Assembly (NCBI GenBank): GCA_001579985.1
Contig: LRSR01007004.1
Span: 1-47,917, forward strand
Direction: 5' to 3'
Source: Hypsibius dujardini
Taxonomy: Eukaryota; Tardigrada; Eutardigrada; Parachela; Hypsibiidae
DNA length: 47,917 nucleotides
Shown here: piece after piece, positions 12,173-23,900 of the stretch
Numbering within the stretch: position 1 is the stretch's first letter
Layout of the letters: each line of letters starts with the position of its first letter
Program-made: the position numbers and the translations under genes
Notes under the pieces: model-generated
The model's input: only the letters and a program-made list of their open reading frames with translations
The model's database searches: none
Told to the model about the DNA's origin: nothing

Positions 12173-14235
12173 TACAGCCGATCGGCGGTTACCGTCGATA
12201 AATTCATCGTTTCTTGTTGGCATAGTTGGTTTGAATGATCTTGACCAATCTGACCAATATTCAATTGAAAGCCTACGCTTTGACATTGGTTGACGCGTTG
12301 CAGCTTCAAATATATTGGCAACAATCGCGTACTTAGTAATAATTTATCTGAAGCAAATTACTAATTTCTGGCCAAAGTCAAATTCGTGACAAAGTAACCT
12401 GAGAAGAAAATAATTAATATTGCTCGATAGCAGTAAAATGTGGTCTCAGAAAAGTAAATAGTATTTTATGAGCGCTAATGGGAAAAATTGAAGATCGACC
12501 ATCACGATTTCTCGCCGGAAAAAAAATCGTCAACTACCGTTTTTTGGGTACCATTCCACTGGTTTTTTTCTCATGCATTTTCCTTCCATAGTGAAAGTTT
12601 GACAAAATTGACAATTTGTGATGAAGCGAACGGTAAATTGACATAATTTCTGAGCTGCTCGGCTCACGAACCCGAAAAGTATCTTTGCCGCCTAGAAAAG
12701 CGAATATCCATTATGTTTGGATGGGAATGGCTAGGCCGCTAGGGCTTTCTAGCCCCTTTATCGAGTGCTACGTTTTTCAAAATTATGAGTTCATTTATTT
12801 CTTTATTATTTAGAACCATTTTCGAAATTCAATTTAGTATGCCCGAAACACATCAACATAGCCAATATACTTGTTCAGAGGTAAACACTACCCAACACTG
12901 TCGCCTCGCTGTAGGAGAATTCAGCTTTGGTCAGGCTCAGTCAATTTTACTGTTGCTCAATAAGAAAAGGTGATTGATATCTCAGCAGTTCTTGGAGATT
13001 CTTCGGTTCTACTCGAAATTCCCTCGGCCGAGAATAAAGCACCGCGGTACCCTTAAAGCTTAAAATTTTGTAACAGCAGCACAACCATGAAAAATTTCAC
13101 AGTAATGGTACTGGACTGAATATAATTTGAAACGGCAAGTTTTGTTGTTTTTTTTCTTCAAAACATGATTGATTATTTTTAAACAATCGATAACGACTTG
13201 TTTTGGTAGTTCTGAATTAATTTTGGCCGGGGTCATAGTCAGCGCTAATCAGTAAAAAGCTGTGACAGTTTTAGAACATCAATTTTGTTTTAAGTCGGAC
13301 GTTGGCAATTTTTCTTCATCAAATTCAGTTCTTTTACACAAATGCGTCAATATATTCACTTTCTAACAACTGCGTCCCGACCAGCATTTTAATATGTTCA
13401 TTCCCTCTCCGAACTGGGAGAAATATTTGTGGAAATCTTTTGACAAATATTATGGTTCAAAAGCAATACCCAAAAATATATACAATTTGGTGGGAAAATG
13501 TTTACAGAAATATTTGAGTAAGGATTATCCTTCGGCACCCAGGAATGGAGAAGGCTGACCAATGGTCACAAAGCATGTGATATCAATTGCATTTATATCC
13601 CAAGACTAGAAGCAAGCAGGAAAAGAGATTGCCAGCCGGGGAACCAAGCCGGCGACGTGTGCCTTGACAGCCTGACGCTGTACCCCTTCACCACACAAGC
13701 ATTGGTCTAAAGAATTAGTACACTATAAGCATGCAGTGGACCAACAGCAGTACTCTGCCTGTCTGTAACTCGAACCATCTTCAACCTTACCGATCGTTGC
13801 GGCTTCACAATCAATTACAGCGTGAGATGTTTTTTAATAATTCTATCTTATTACCAACAAAGGATTGATTTCGCCGTCGCATAATGCAGTTCACCGGAAG
13901 ATTAGATCATGTTAGTCATCAGAATGACTAACTTATGTACAGGTTCTTCTGTTCGTAGGCAATACACCGAATATCTAGGCTTAATTCAAACAAAAAGAAC
14001 AACTGTATTCATACGAGTAAATTTCACATAATATTTAGCTAGTGTGACCGGTTTTTATGAGCGATAGTCGTTCTCACCAAGAACAGGTTTCGCCCCCAAT
14101 GCGCTTCGACCGTGAACGCGATCAAACGCTTCGTGAAATAAATTTATCCGAAATCAACTCGCGGTTTTCATTTTGAAATTCGCTCCTGTAACATCGAAAG
14201 TAAGCGTCTACACAGCACTTCAACGCGTCGAATAG

Positions 14236-14409
14236 AACATTTTCGATGCAACACAAAAACCGGTCTACTCCTCAGGCGTTAAAGCTATGTGTTGGGTTCA
14301 ACTCCATGAAGCCCATGTCGGAATGTTCCTTTGCCGCTGGGAAGGCGAAGCAGGCAGAATAGTTCATCCGGTTTGTATGGGCCTATTTGCCAAACTCGTG
14401 CCAAATTAG
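14236..14409 (+). pseudogene. Coding-like fragment with an in-frame TAG upstream
   Basis: A 57-codon open stretch (internal ATG at 14287, stop TAG at 14407-14409) has balanced amino-acid use with several Cys, Trp, His and Gly. The same frame continues upstream beyond an in-frame TAG (14233-14235) for at least 17 more coding-like codons. This pattern suits a decayed gene or transposon fragment. I do not recognise the family. Confidence 0.22.
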
Positions 14410-14933
14410 ATTAACACTAACTAAATAGTATATGGGATTTTCGTTTGAAATAACCAATTTGATTGTTTTAAAGCACTCGATCAGCTCGTTAATAAAATGC
14501 ATAGCTTTTTATAGCCTCGTTAGAAATCAGATTTTGAGATCCGTAAGTTGAAAGAAAGGTACTCGAACAGACATGTCTCTCAAGACCTGTCCCCTAACAT
14601 AACAGCAAAAATCGGACCTACTGATCGATTTTAAAAAGGATTTGAGATACGGTGCTGTCAACGAATGTAACGTTGACTATACCCCAAGAGTAAAAATAAG
14701 GTTTACTACTTTCAAACTCAAGCGAAAACGTTAATGTAATTTTTATGCGTAAATTACGGTATTTTATGGTATTCGCCCGGTCAGCTGCTCCCCAGCAATG
14801 CTCCAAAAAATTGAAACTGTTTTTATGCGATTGTTGTACAGAGTGTACTATGTCCAAGCAATCCAAACAATTTTCAGACAAATATACTCTCGGCTAATAT
14901 ATATCAAATTTTTCAGCACTTTTCGAAGTAAGT

Positions 14934-17900
14934 TTATTGAGATTTGTTCATCTCCTCTTTGATGGCGTTCAACAGAGGATTCTTGCCACCTCCACACAAA
15001 TTTCTGAAATCGTCCTGTGACACGTCCCATGCATAAACACCAAACCCGTGAAGTCGTGCCCAATCCGTCTAAAAATAAGTATCAATATAAACAGGACACG
15101 TTTTCGATAATTGTAAGGAATATATTGCCGCCTGCAAACCTTAGTTCTGATTGTCTCAACGTCATCATAGCCTATCCACCAGGCATCTGTGTAGGCATAC
15201 GACGCCTGAATGTTCGGATCGAAAAAGTTGGTTGCCTCGTCCTGTTTGATGCGCTGACAAATTTCGAAGTACGGCCAGGTACCCCGCTCTATTGTGTAGG
15301 CACTGGCGGTTATCCACTGCAGTGCAGCGGAACCCAGGTCGTGATTTGTGCTGTCATCGAGCAGCCATCCGTGACCGTAAAATGGTAGACCCGCTACTAA
15401 TTTTGATTTCTGAAAGCCGCGCTTGAGCCATAGATTCAGAAGGGATTCCTGTAACAAAAAATATTTCTTACTGAAATTATAAATATTTTGTGTTCAGTTG
15501 GGGATGGCATCATGTGTCCAAAATTAAGATCAAAATAAATAAAGTTGAAGCATACCCGGGACCATCTTGTCCGAAATATATATCATTTCAAATTGTTCTA
15601 TATTTTGTCTTCCTACATTCTTAAGCCAAAATTTCGTTCAAAAATGTGAAAATTGATCATCAGTATCTCTTCCGAATTTTTATCAACCCTTCCTGCCACC
15701 AAAACAATAGTAAAAGAAGAAAGTGTGTCTCGGATATGTCGGACGAATTACATCCTCACACAAAAATAGCTCAGTCTGTCTTCAGAGTTCGTGTTTTGTT
15801 ACTGAAAACGTTAATGTTTCCTGATTTTGGTAATTAATGTAGCTCTTTTACCCAATATTTTTTGTCTCAGTAAAATTCTTGTTTGCACGTGAAGCAACAG
15901 AAATTTACACAAACGTAGTTTCATTGAAACATTTAACCTCAGGTTGTATATCAACTGCATGGGGGATATTAGGAACATGATAAAATTGTAACCCAGCAAT
16001 TTGTAAAAATTCAGTTAAAAACAACAACAAAAAGACCAAAACCATTTTTTGCCATTTTTGAGATCCAAAAAGCAAACAGAAAGCATTTTGAAAATAACGT
16101 AATTGAGCAGTCTTCCCGGTTTGCCGCATCTCCGCCTCTGAACCATGTGCGAACTTGTTTTAAAATAATTTATAATGCAGCCGCTCTCTAAACTGCCTAG
16201 ACTACCGATTGACGAAAAAGTTCCAGTGTTTTCGAAACAATTTTCAGAAACTAGTCATAGCTCATCTCGTATTTGCTTACACAGCTAGCCCTGAGAAAAC
16301 AAATGTTTTAAGTAATTCACTTTATTCATTCTTATAGTAAACTTTTCGAATTTCGGCACTATCGCTTTGGAAGCTGGTTTTTAATTTTGCCTACCCGCTG
16401 CAGCCACAAAAACAAACATTTGAATTTAGTGGCTCCTCATTAAAAATCATAAGCGGACGAACTATCTTCTGGTAAAGTGCAGGGTAGCACGATGGATTGA
16501 CTGCAGAAATCGCAGGGGGAAGTTCATCCCAAAGTCAGTCCTGTGGATAAAACAATCAGACATGGTGCATGATCGTGCTGTTTTATGTGAATATGATGCA
16601 TTTGTGAAGTATGGTCATAGTGAAATTAGTTTAGAAATAACGATAGCAAAGTTGAGAAAGATGTGAAAAAAAGTATCCGAGGCAATCAGACAAAAATGAT
16701 AGCTGGGACGCCATTGGTTTTTAGTAACGTCCATTTGAATGTCTCTCTAATGGGAGTGCTTACCATTTCTGAACATTCAAATAGGTTGCCTAAAGCCAAA
16801 TTAATTAACGTTTTTGGTTTCCGAGTTTTACTGTTTCCTGTGGCGTGGGGAAAATTATTGTTTGTCTCAAAATTACCTTGTTATGGCCCATGGTATTTTC
16901 TACAGATACCCCCTATAGTATTGTTCTATTTGGAGTTCAATTACAGAGATTTTTTGTTCGAATACACACGATATTAGGGAATGGCCTCCTGATGCGCTTC
17001 GCTCACCAGTGCATAAGCGAGACCTTGCTCCTTAAACGGATATCGCGTACGATAATTACTCATACCATGTTATAAAGTTGTGGCACTCCAACAGGGCCCA
17101 GCGTCTTTGGAGAGGGATGGCCGATACTTTTGCGATCCGTACCAGCAAAGTCGTAGGCCGCGACATTAACAATATCTACAAATCTGGTAACGAGTGCACG
17201 TTGTAGAATTAAAATACGATCAGTCTAAGGCTCTGTAAGTATCACTTACGGATCTAAGCCTTTGGCGTTGATTGAGCCAGTTAATGTTGGGTCCGAAAAA
17301 ACGACAAGGGAAATTGCGAGTCTTACAGAGTCGGTCTCGTAACTTTCGATTGCGAAAGCTCGTTGAAGCACCTATCGGGAAAGGAATGGCGTGCTAATCA
17401 AGTTTTTCATTGTGGTAATTTCATGTGATTATTCAATACCACTCAACTTAAATTGTTTTTCGAAACGAAAAACAACTCTGAATTTTGAAATTTTACTCAG
17501 GTCATCGAATAAGGAGTTTTTACCTCTCTCTTAGCTATTTTTGCAGTACAAAAAAAGCACATAGAACACGAAAGTTATAGCTTCCAATGGATTTTTCAGT
17601 TATTGAAATCTTTTTGATTACAGAAATGGGAAACTCAACGTTTCAACCCCATGAAACAGATGACCAACGTGAGCGCGTTCATGCAAAAAAGACATCGTTG
17701 ATCACCAATATCTGTGCGTTCTTCAGTAGCATCGACATGTCCGATTTCTTTTTACCATTTACTTAGCAGATAAGTTATTCCATGTTCCCAGTTATGTCTG
17801 AAAAACCTGTATTTTTTTGGCGTACCTAAGGCCTATCTCGCTTACCTGAATGAAAGAAACGAATTTTGCAGGCTCCAAACCAGCTTTCTGTTGGTACATA

Positions 17901-20900
17901 ATATCCAGGCCGTCTAGACCGCTACTGCGGAGTTGCTGAGCTGCTGCGTGAGCGAACGCGTGACTCTTGGAGGCGTCCCGCGCAATTGTACTAATAGTAG
18001 CCGAATCAGCTGGTCCCCCAACGCTCAGGAATATCTTTGCGTTAGCGTTACTGTTGTCTCTGCTCTCCTTAAGCTTGTCCAGCGTCGCTAGAAATTAGTG
18101 TCAACTAGTCAGACAAACAAAACTTCAAGCTCTGCGAGCTATAGCCTATCTGTGGCTAATATTTACGTTTTTTTAGTAAACCGCACGATTTAACCTAATT
18201 TTCTAAAACTGAGTTTGAGACGCTGTAATGTATTAATTTCTTCGGGTGATCGACAAAAAAAAACATAATTGTCAGTTTTTCTGGGCACCGATGGGCACTT
18301 AATTAATCAAGTACATGTTCCTCGAAGACCCAATCTTCCGTTTCACGACTGGAGATATATGATGGGTATTACGGTGTACCGACTACCCCATATACATGCC
18401 GTAAGGCTTATTCTCATAACGAGATTGTGACAAGGGTACGGTGAGTCATACCCCATGACTCATGCTGTGCTGTAATACTGTACGTACTGGTGCTGACTGC
18501 TGACTGAGTTACTGCTCGTACTCTACTCACTCACCACTCAACAAAAAAAGAGCCACAAATTTTTCAACTCTCTCTTTAAGATTCTTGTAAAGAATCTCGG
18601 GGTAGGTACTCGTACTGCCCAAGAAAGCCGCTGCTACATGTATAGGGGTGGTGTAGTGGTATGTAGCAAGGTTGTCTAGATCCGCTCAAAGCCGATGCGC
18701 TCATCACCGTAGAAGTCTACAAGAGTGACTCGATTGTAACTCGGCATTTTAGGGTACTAGCTTCGCCCGCGTTCTTAGTCACCACGACGTTTGTCTGGCT
18801 GTGTGTGTGTCTGTTTGTCTGTGTGTTTATGTGTGTTCGTCTGTCTGTTTGTGTCTGTCTGTCTGTATGTCAGTCTGTCAGTCCGTCTTTCTGTTTGTGT
18901 CTCTCCGTCTGTTTGTCCTTCTGTCCTTCTGTCAGTTAGTAAGTATGTCCGTCTGTCAGTCTGTACTGTACGTTCGCCTCTTTGTATGCTTTTTGTCCTT
19001 TCCTTATCGACTACGGAACCCGAAACCCAATCAGGAGTCGGAGAACGGCAACGGAACGTTTTTGACGGCAACCCAAGATGTCAACTGATTGCCGTTGCTC
19101 GATACGTTTGGTTTGGATAGCGCTCAATCAGCACACCGAAACCGTATCAAGCGAGCCAATCAGAGGAGACATTGAGCGCGTATCGACGTAGAAACGTGTT
19201 GTTGGCTACGGCGTACAGACATAGCTCGATTATAATATAGAGATAATCTCGCGTCCTTATTGGCCGAAATAAACAAAGACTATAGCATGAGAGAGAGAAA
19301 GGGGTGGATACACAGACACCACGTTGAGTCACACACACCCAGCCACACACAGATACACACAAGTGAGTGCCAAACCGGTCTGCGCGCAGCTTCTACGTAC
19401 ACAATAGGGAGGTTGCGCCTGGTGTAAAAAAAGAAACCTATACGAAACGAAAGAAGAAACGTCGTTGCAATCAACGTTTCTATCATCGTAACTCAGTTCA
19501 AGTTGCGCAATGAAACCTAAATGTAAACGAACAAAGCAACGTTTACGAAGCTTTCAACAACAACAACTGATAATGGAATAAAAGTTGATCTGATTCTAGT
19601 AAACAAAACAAGGAACGATTAATTCACCATTAATATGGATAATAATGAATTTTCTTGTCTAAAATGCAGCAAAGCGGACGAGAGAGGTTGAAGAACACTC
19701 ATTTTGCCATAATTGTCAAATTTATGCAATGTACGCGATCAAGGCTATGACAATCAACTCAGCAAAACTGTCCGATTTTCACCATCTCCGCCACGCGAAG
19801 ACACAGAGATTCCTTACTAGCTCATGGATTCTCACTTCTGATAATCCAAAAGGAAGATCAAACAATTTTCAAAATCTAGATTGGGAATTTGTTGATATAA
19901 TTCGGAAAAGATAAATAACAATACACCAAACAAAAAGGATGACGGAAAAAAGTCGAGTACCACCACACATGCAGGATTATGAATTAGGCAACAATCAAGG
20001 AAAACGGTTCAGACACTGCATCCGGGCCAAAAGTTCGGCGGGGGCGAGATTACTGGCCTGATGCTAATTTTCAACAGGCAGCCCCGCTGCGTTGCCCCAG
20101 TCCTAGCTATCGCGGGTAAATGTCGTTCCAAACGAAACGACGCGGTTCGTTTCGTATCAAACGTCGTATTTACGAACAATTCTTCCTTTCTACAAACGTT
20201 TTCGTTTTTGTTTTCGTTCCAATTTCACAACGAGCGCAACCTCCGTAATGAAACACAGACACGTAGCGAGGGCGAGCGCAAGTTCACGTACATGTACACA
20301 CAGTCCATTCACTGACACCGGTCTTAATACACGCCGGCGCGGGCGGAACGAACGATCTAGGACCTAAATTCGCGTGTGTGTGGGTGTGGGCGTGTGTGTC
20401 TATGTGTGGGTGTGTGTGTGTTGGGGTGGGTGGGTCTGTGGGTCTGTGTGCTTACTATATAATAAAATCTGAGAAATGAAATGAATAAATGGCACAAATA
20501 AAAGGACTTTAATAAGGAAATAAATAAAAATGAGAGAAACGAGTGAAAGATATCAACGAAACCACGTATATAAAATAAATGAAATGAAATAAATAAAGGA
20601 AACGAATTAGATAAATAATCATACCAAATGAAATAAACGCATGGAATGAAGGAAATAAACAAAATAAAATAAATGAAAGTTCTCTGTAACACTGACATGT
20701 AATCGATGTCCACTTCATTAATTTTAAATTAGGAAGGGGTTCATTTCATGTTAAAGGTAATTTGTATTTCGGTCAATGATACCTTAGAATTAGCAACTCT
20801 GATTTGCTTTACACGTCCACTTGAATAATTTTGATCTTTGAGATGAGTAATGGTTAATTAATTTACAGTCGAGATATGTAGTTTTAAGCTTAAATGATAT

Positions 20901-23900
20901 TATTATGCATTAGTATTGACGATTTTTGTTGATTTCAGTGATACTGTCGGAGCGTGTCAATTAGGTTATTTAAATCTTCTTGCACTTGCGTACCATAAAC
21001 TACCAAAGCCTCCACGATGGCGCGATCCCTGACCGCCCACAAATATTACCACGTGTGAGCATAGCCTACTAAACAGCCGAAATTCTGACCGGTCGGAATT
21101 TAAAATGTGTTTTTTGAGGCCGGAAATTTACTATTCCTCCAGAAAATGTTTCATTTGATTACAAGTACGACAGTAATTCTAGGAGAGAATTAACTCATCC
21201 CGCCGGCCGAGCGGGATACCTGGAACAGTTTATGACGTACGGTAGATCCTTCAATTTTACTACAAATCTTTTTAATTTATTTAATTATTGACCAACTTAA
21301 CTAGATAGACCGTAATGAGAAATAATCGTTCTTTCTGGTGTGAAACGGACTAAATTGTTGCAGAAAAATGCGACTTTAGTATATTTGGGAAGAACCACGG
21401 TAAAGTTTCGCCGGTTTCTCAGTACCAGACAGGAATCCGAGCTGGAGCTCAATTTTTTACCAATCATTGCATGATATTTGATTTAGTACATTCAACATTT
21501 GGTGGGTAAAGAACGGGGGTCGATGGGCGGAGCCTGGAAGCCCAATCGAAAGAGAGTTAACCGAACACTGGCAGTTGTCAGCGTTGAGAGCCCTCTACAA
21601 AAGCGTCGGCAATTGATATTTTGTTGGTCCAGCCACATTTTGCGTCAGGTTAATTAAATTTGTTAACATTCGCAAAGAAAATAACCAAAGACGGTATTGT
21701 AAATCACGGAAAATCGATTACAAGACTAATAAAAATGGAAGTAAAAATAATTGCAATTAGTGACTGCATATAAAACAAAATGCCACAATCAATCAAAACC
21801 ATGAGCGCCCTTAATTGACATCCGAATCTGAATTGGCCATGCGGAGCCGATTTCAGTTCATCGGAGTACTTCTTACAAATTAAAATGAACTAACCTGGAC
21901 ATTCTGATAGTTTGGCAATTTTTGATCATTTCAAAAAGAAAGAAGTAGCAATGACATCGTCCCGAATGTTTTTCGGAATTGTGACCTTACAGAATGCTTA
22001 CCGCTTAGGTCGCTACCAATAGTAAGCCGACCATTTTTAATGGATCCGAACGCCACAGTGATATATGTGCAAAGGGTCATGTCTAAGTCACCGGCGGTAA
22101 ATTTGCCCTTTCCAGGTCGAGACTCTCCGGCAAGGGAATAGTAACATCCGCGGTGAGGCGTGTCGAATTTAGGGTCTGATGGACCTTGGGAACGACAGCA
22201 TGCATGTTAATAATCTGTCCCTGAGACATACTAACAAGCTTAAGAAGTACCTGGTGGTGTCGACGTGGTTGTTGGCGTGGTGCAGCTGTACATTTTATTT
22301 ATTTTTCGTATATCGGTCGCGCTGAGCCCATCTCGTTGGCCGATTACTCGATCTTTGTACTTTTCCTTTGGTCGAATAGTCCAAACCGTCGGGTCAATCG
22401 CAAAGTCATACTTTCCGTAATGTAGAACAGAACCGAAATCGTAGGGTTCATCGAACGCTGTGGATTCGTATTTTAGGAACTGGTCTTTGTTCTCTATGAA
22501 GGACAAAACGGAGTAATAATTCAAAGAACATTATACATGCAGTTTAAAGCATTGCCACTAGTTGCGTTATTTTTGTAGGGATATAGAGAGCATGTGCGTA
22601 ATAAGAGTAGTACTCCTTCTTAGCACATTAAATCAATTTTACATTAAATGGTATCGTCTTACCTGGTTTAATATTTGACCAGTTGATGTCGACATATTCA
22701 TCTCGATCCAACCTTGACTGTTCGTGAAAAAAACCTGTAGCGGCAACGACCAATAAAGAAATCCATGAAAATAAGGCGAAAAAAACCAGTTTGTGGTTTA
22801 AAAATGTAAAATAAAAATAGCATGCGGGTGGATGCCTTCTGTGGAACACCATTCACCAGGCTTTGTATAACTGGTTCTCCTCTTATGTGCCATTAAATAA
22901 GGGCTAGCACCTTGTCCGAGAAGGCATCTTATGAAGACGTCTAGCGGAGACTTGGGATGAGGTAAGTAAATAAGTATTTTGATGCCCTTCTGGTTTTCAA
23001 AAGGTACAGATATAGCCTCATACGCTTGCGTCAAGAATATCAGGGCACGTTACGATGGTCCCATGATGGACATCAAAAGCAGAATCCAGAACTTTTCGTA
23101 GAATTTTTTTTACGACGAAGAGGTCAGATCTATCGGATTCATTACAGTTGGAATGATTCGTGATACATATACGGAAAAATTCTTCTAAATTAGGTCCGTA
23201 AACTTTTTCAAAAATGTCAACAAAAGTACTCCACTTTACTCTAGGCTCACGGAAATATTGCAAATTTTAAGGAACTTATTCGAATCGGTAATCTTACCAC
23301 TGGAGTCAATTTGATTATCACCTACAAACATTTTCTGGACACAAGGGGCGGGGAGATATTATTCATTCTAGTGACAAGCGCAAAATATTTTTGCCAACTA
23401 CTTATCGTTCAAAATTTACATGTCTAAACCTCGAAGTCTAGAAAATTCACATCTAGAAACATTTTTTAAAATATAAACCGACAAAGCGAATGTTGAAGAA
23501 AGCGGAGTCCTCTGATATTTGTCATCTTTCTAATTCGGCTGAATTCAATGACGAATGAATTTTGGTTCCATCAATAGTAGGGATTACTAAAAGCATGCTT
23601 CATTTCATTCCCAAGTTATTCCCCAGAAAACCATCCCAAGTGAGACTAAACATTGTAAGCAATAAATTTTAACCCACCCGGGTCGTGCCTATTCAGTGCC
23701 GTTCATCGAGTTACCACTAAAGAGACGAAAATCAATCAATCGAGCTTAACGAGTAAGCTGTACGAAACCAGCAAATCAAAGAACAGTGAATAAAACTGAA
23801 CGTTCAATCGAGTGCAGGGCCATACCGACTTATTCCAGTTGAATGATTTGCGATACATGTACGGAAAAGTTCTTCTAAATTAGAAAATTTTCTGGACACA

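Larger units (their letters stand above)
7072..14933. other. Gene-poor region, 7.1-14.9 kb
   Basis: No gene here can be supported across several exons. It holds the 3' flank of the astacin-WAP gene, a 100-bp MITE, an 18-base minisatellite and several short open stretches of coding-like composition (9198-9365, 10623-10706, 11202-11384, 14236-14409), listed separately. The remainder shows nothing I can name. Confidence 0.5.

Noticed and set aside
13600-13720. tRNA-like or tRNA-derived SINE sequence on the minus strand
   Set aside because: A box-A-like tggtgaagggg and a GGTTC word are present, but box B is poor and I could not fold a convincing tRNA.
18775-19120. Cys/Val/Ser-rich and Asp/Thr-rich open frames on both strands
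   Set aside because: They are translations of the TGTC/TGTG microsatellite inside the dispersed repeat.
20357-20713. Phe-rich minus-strand open frames
   Set aside because: Products of the purine-rich low-complexity tract and the GT repeat.
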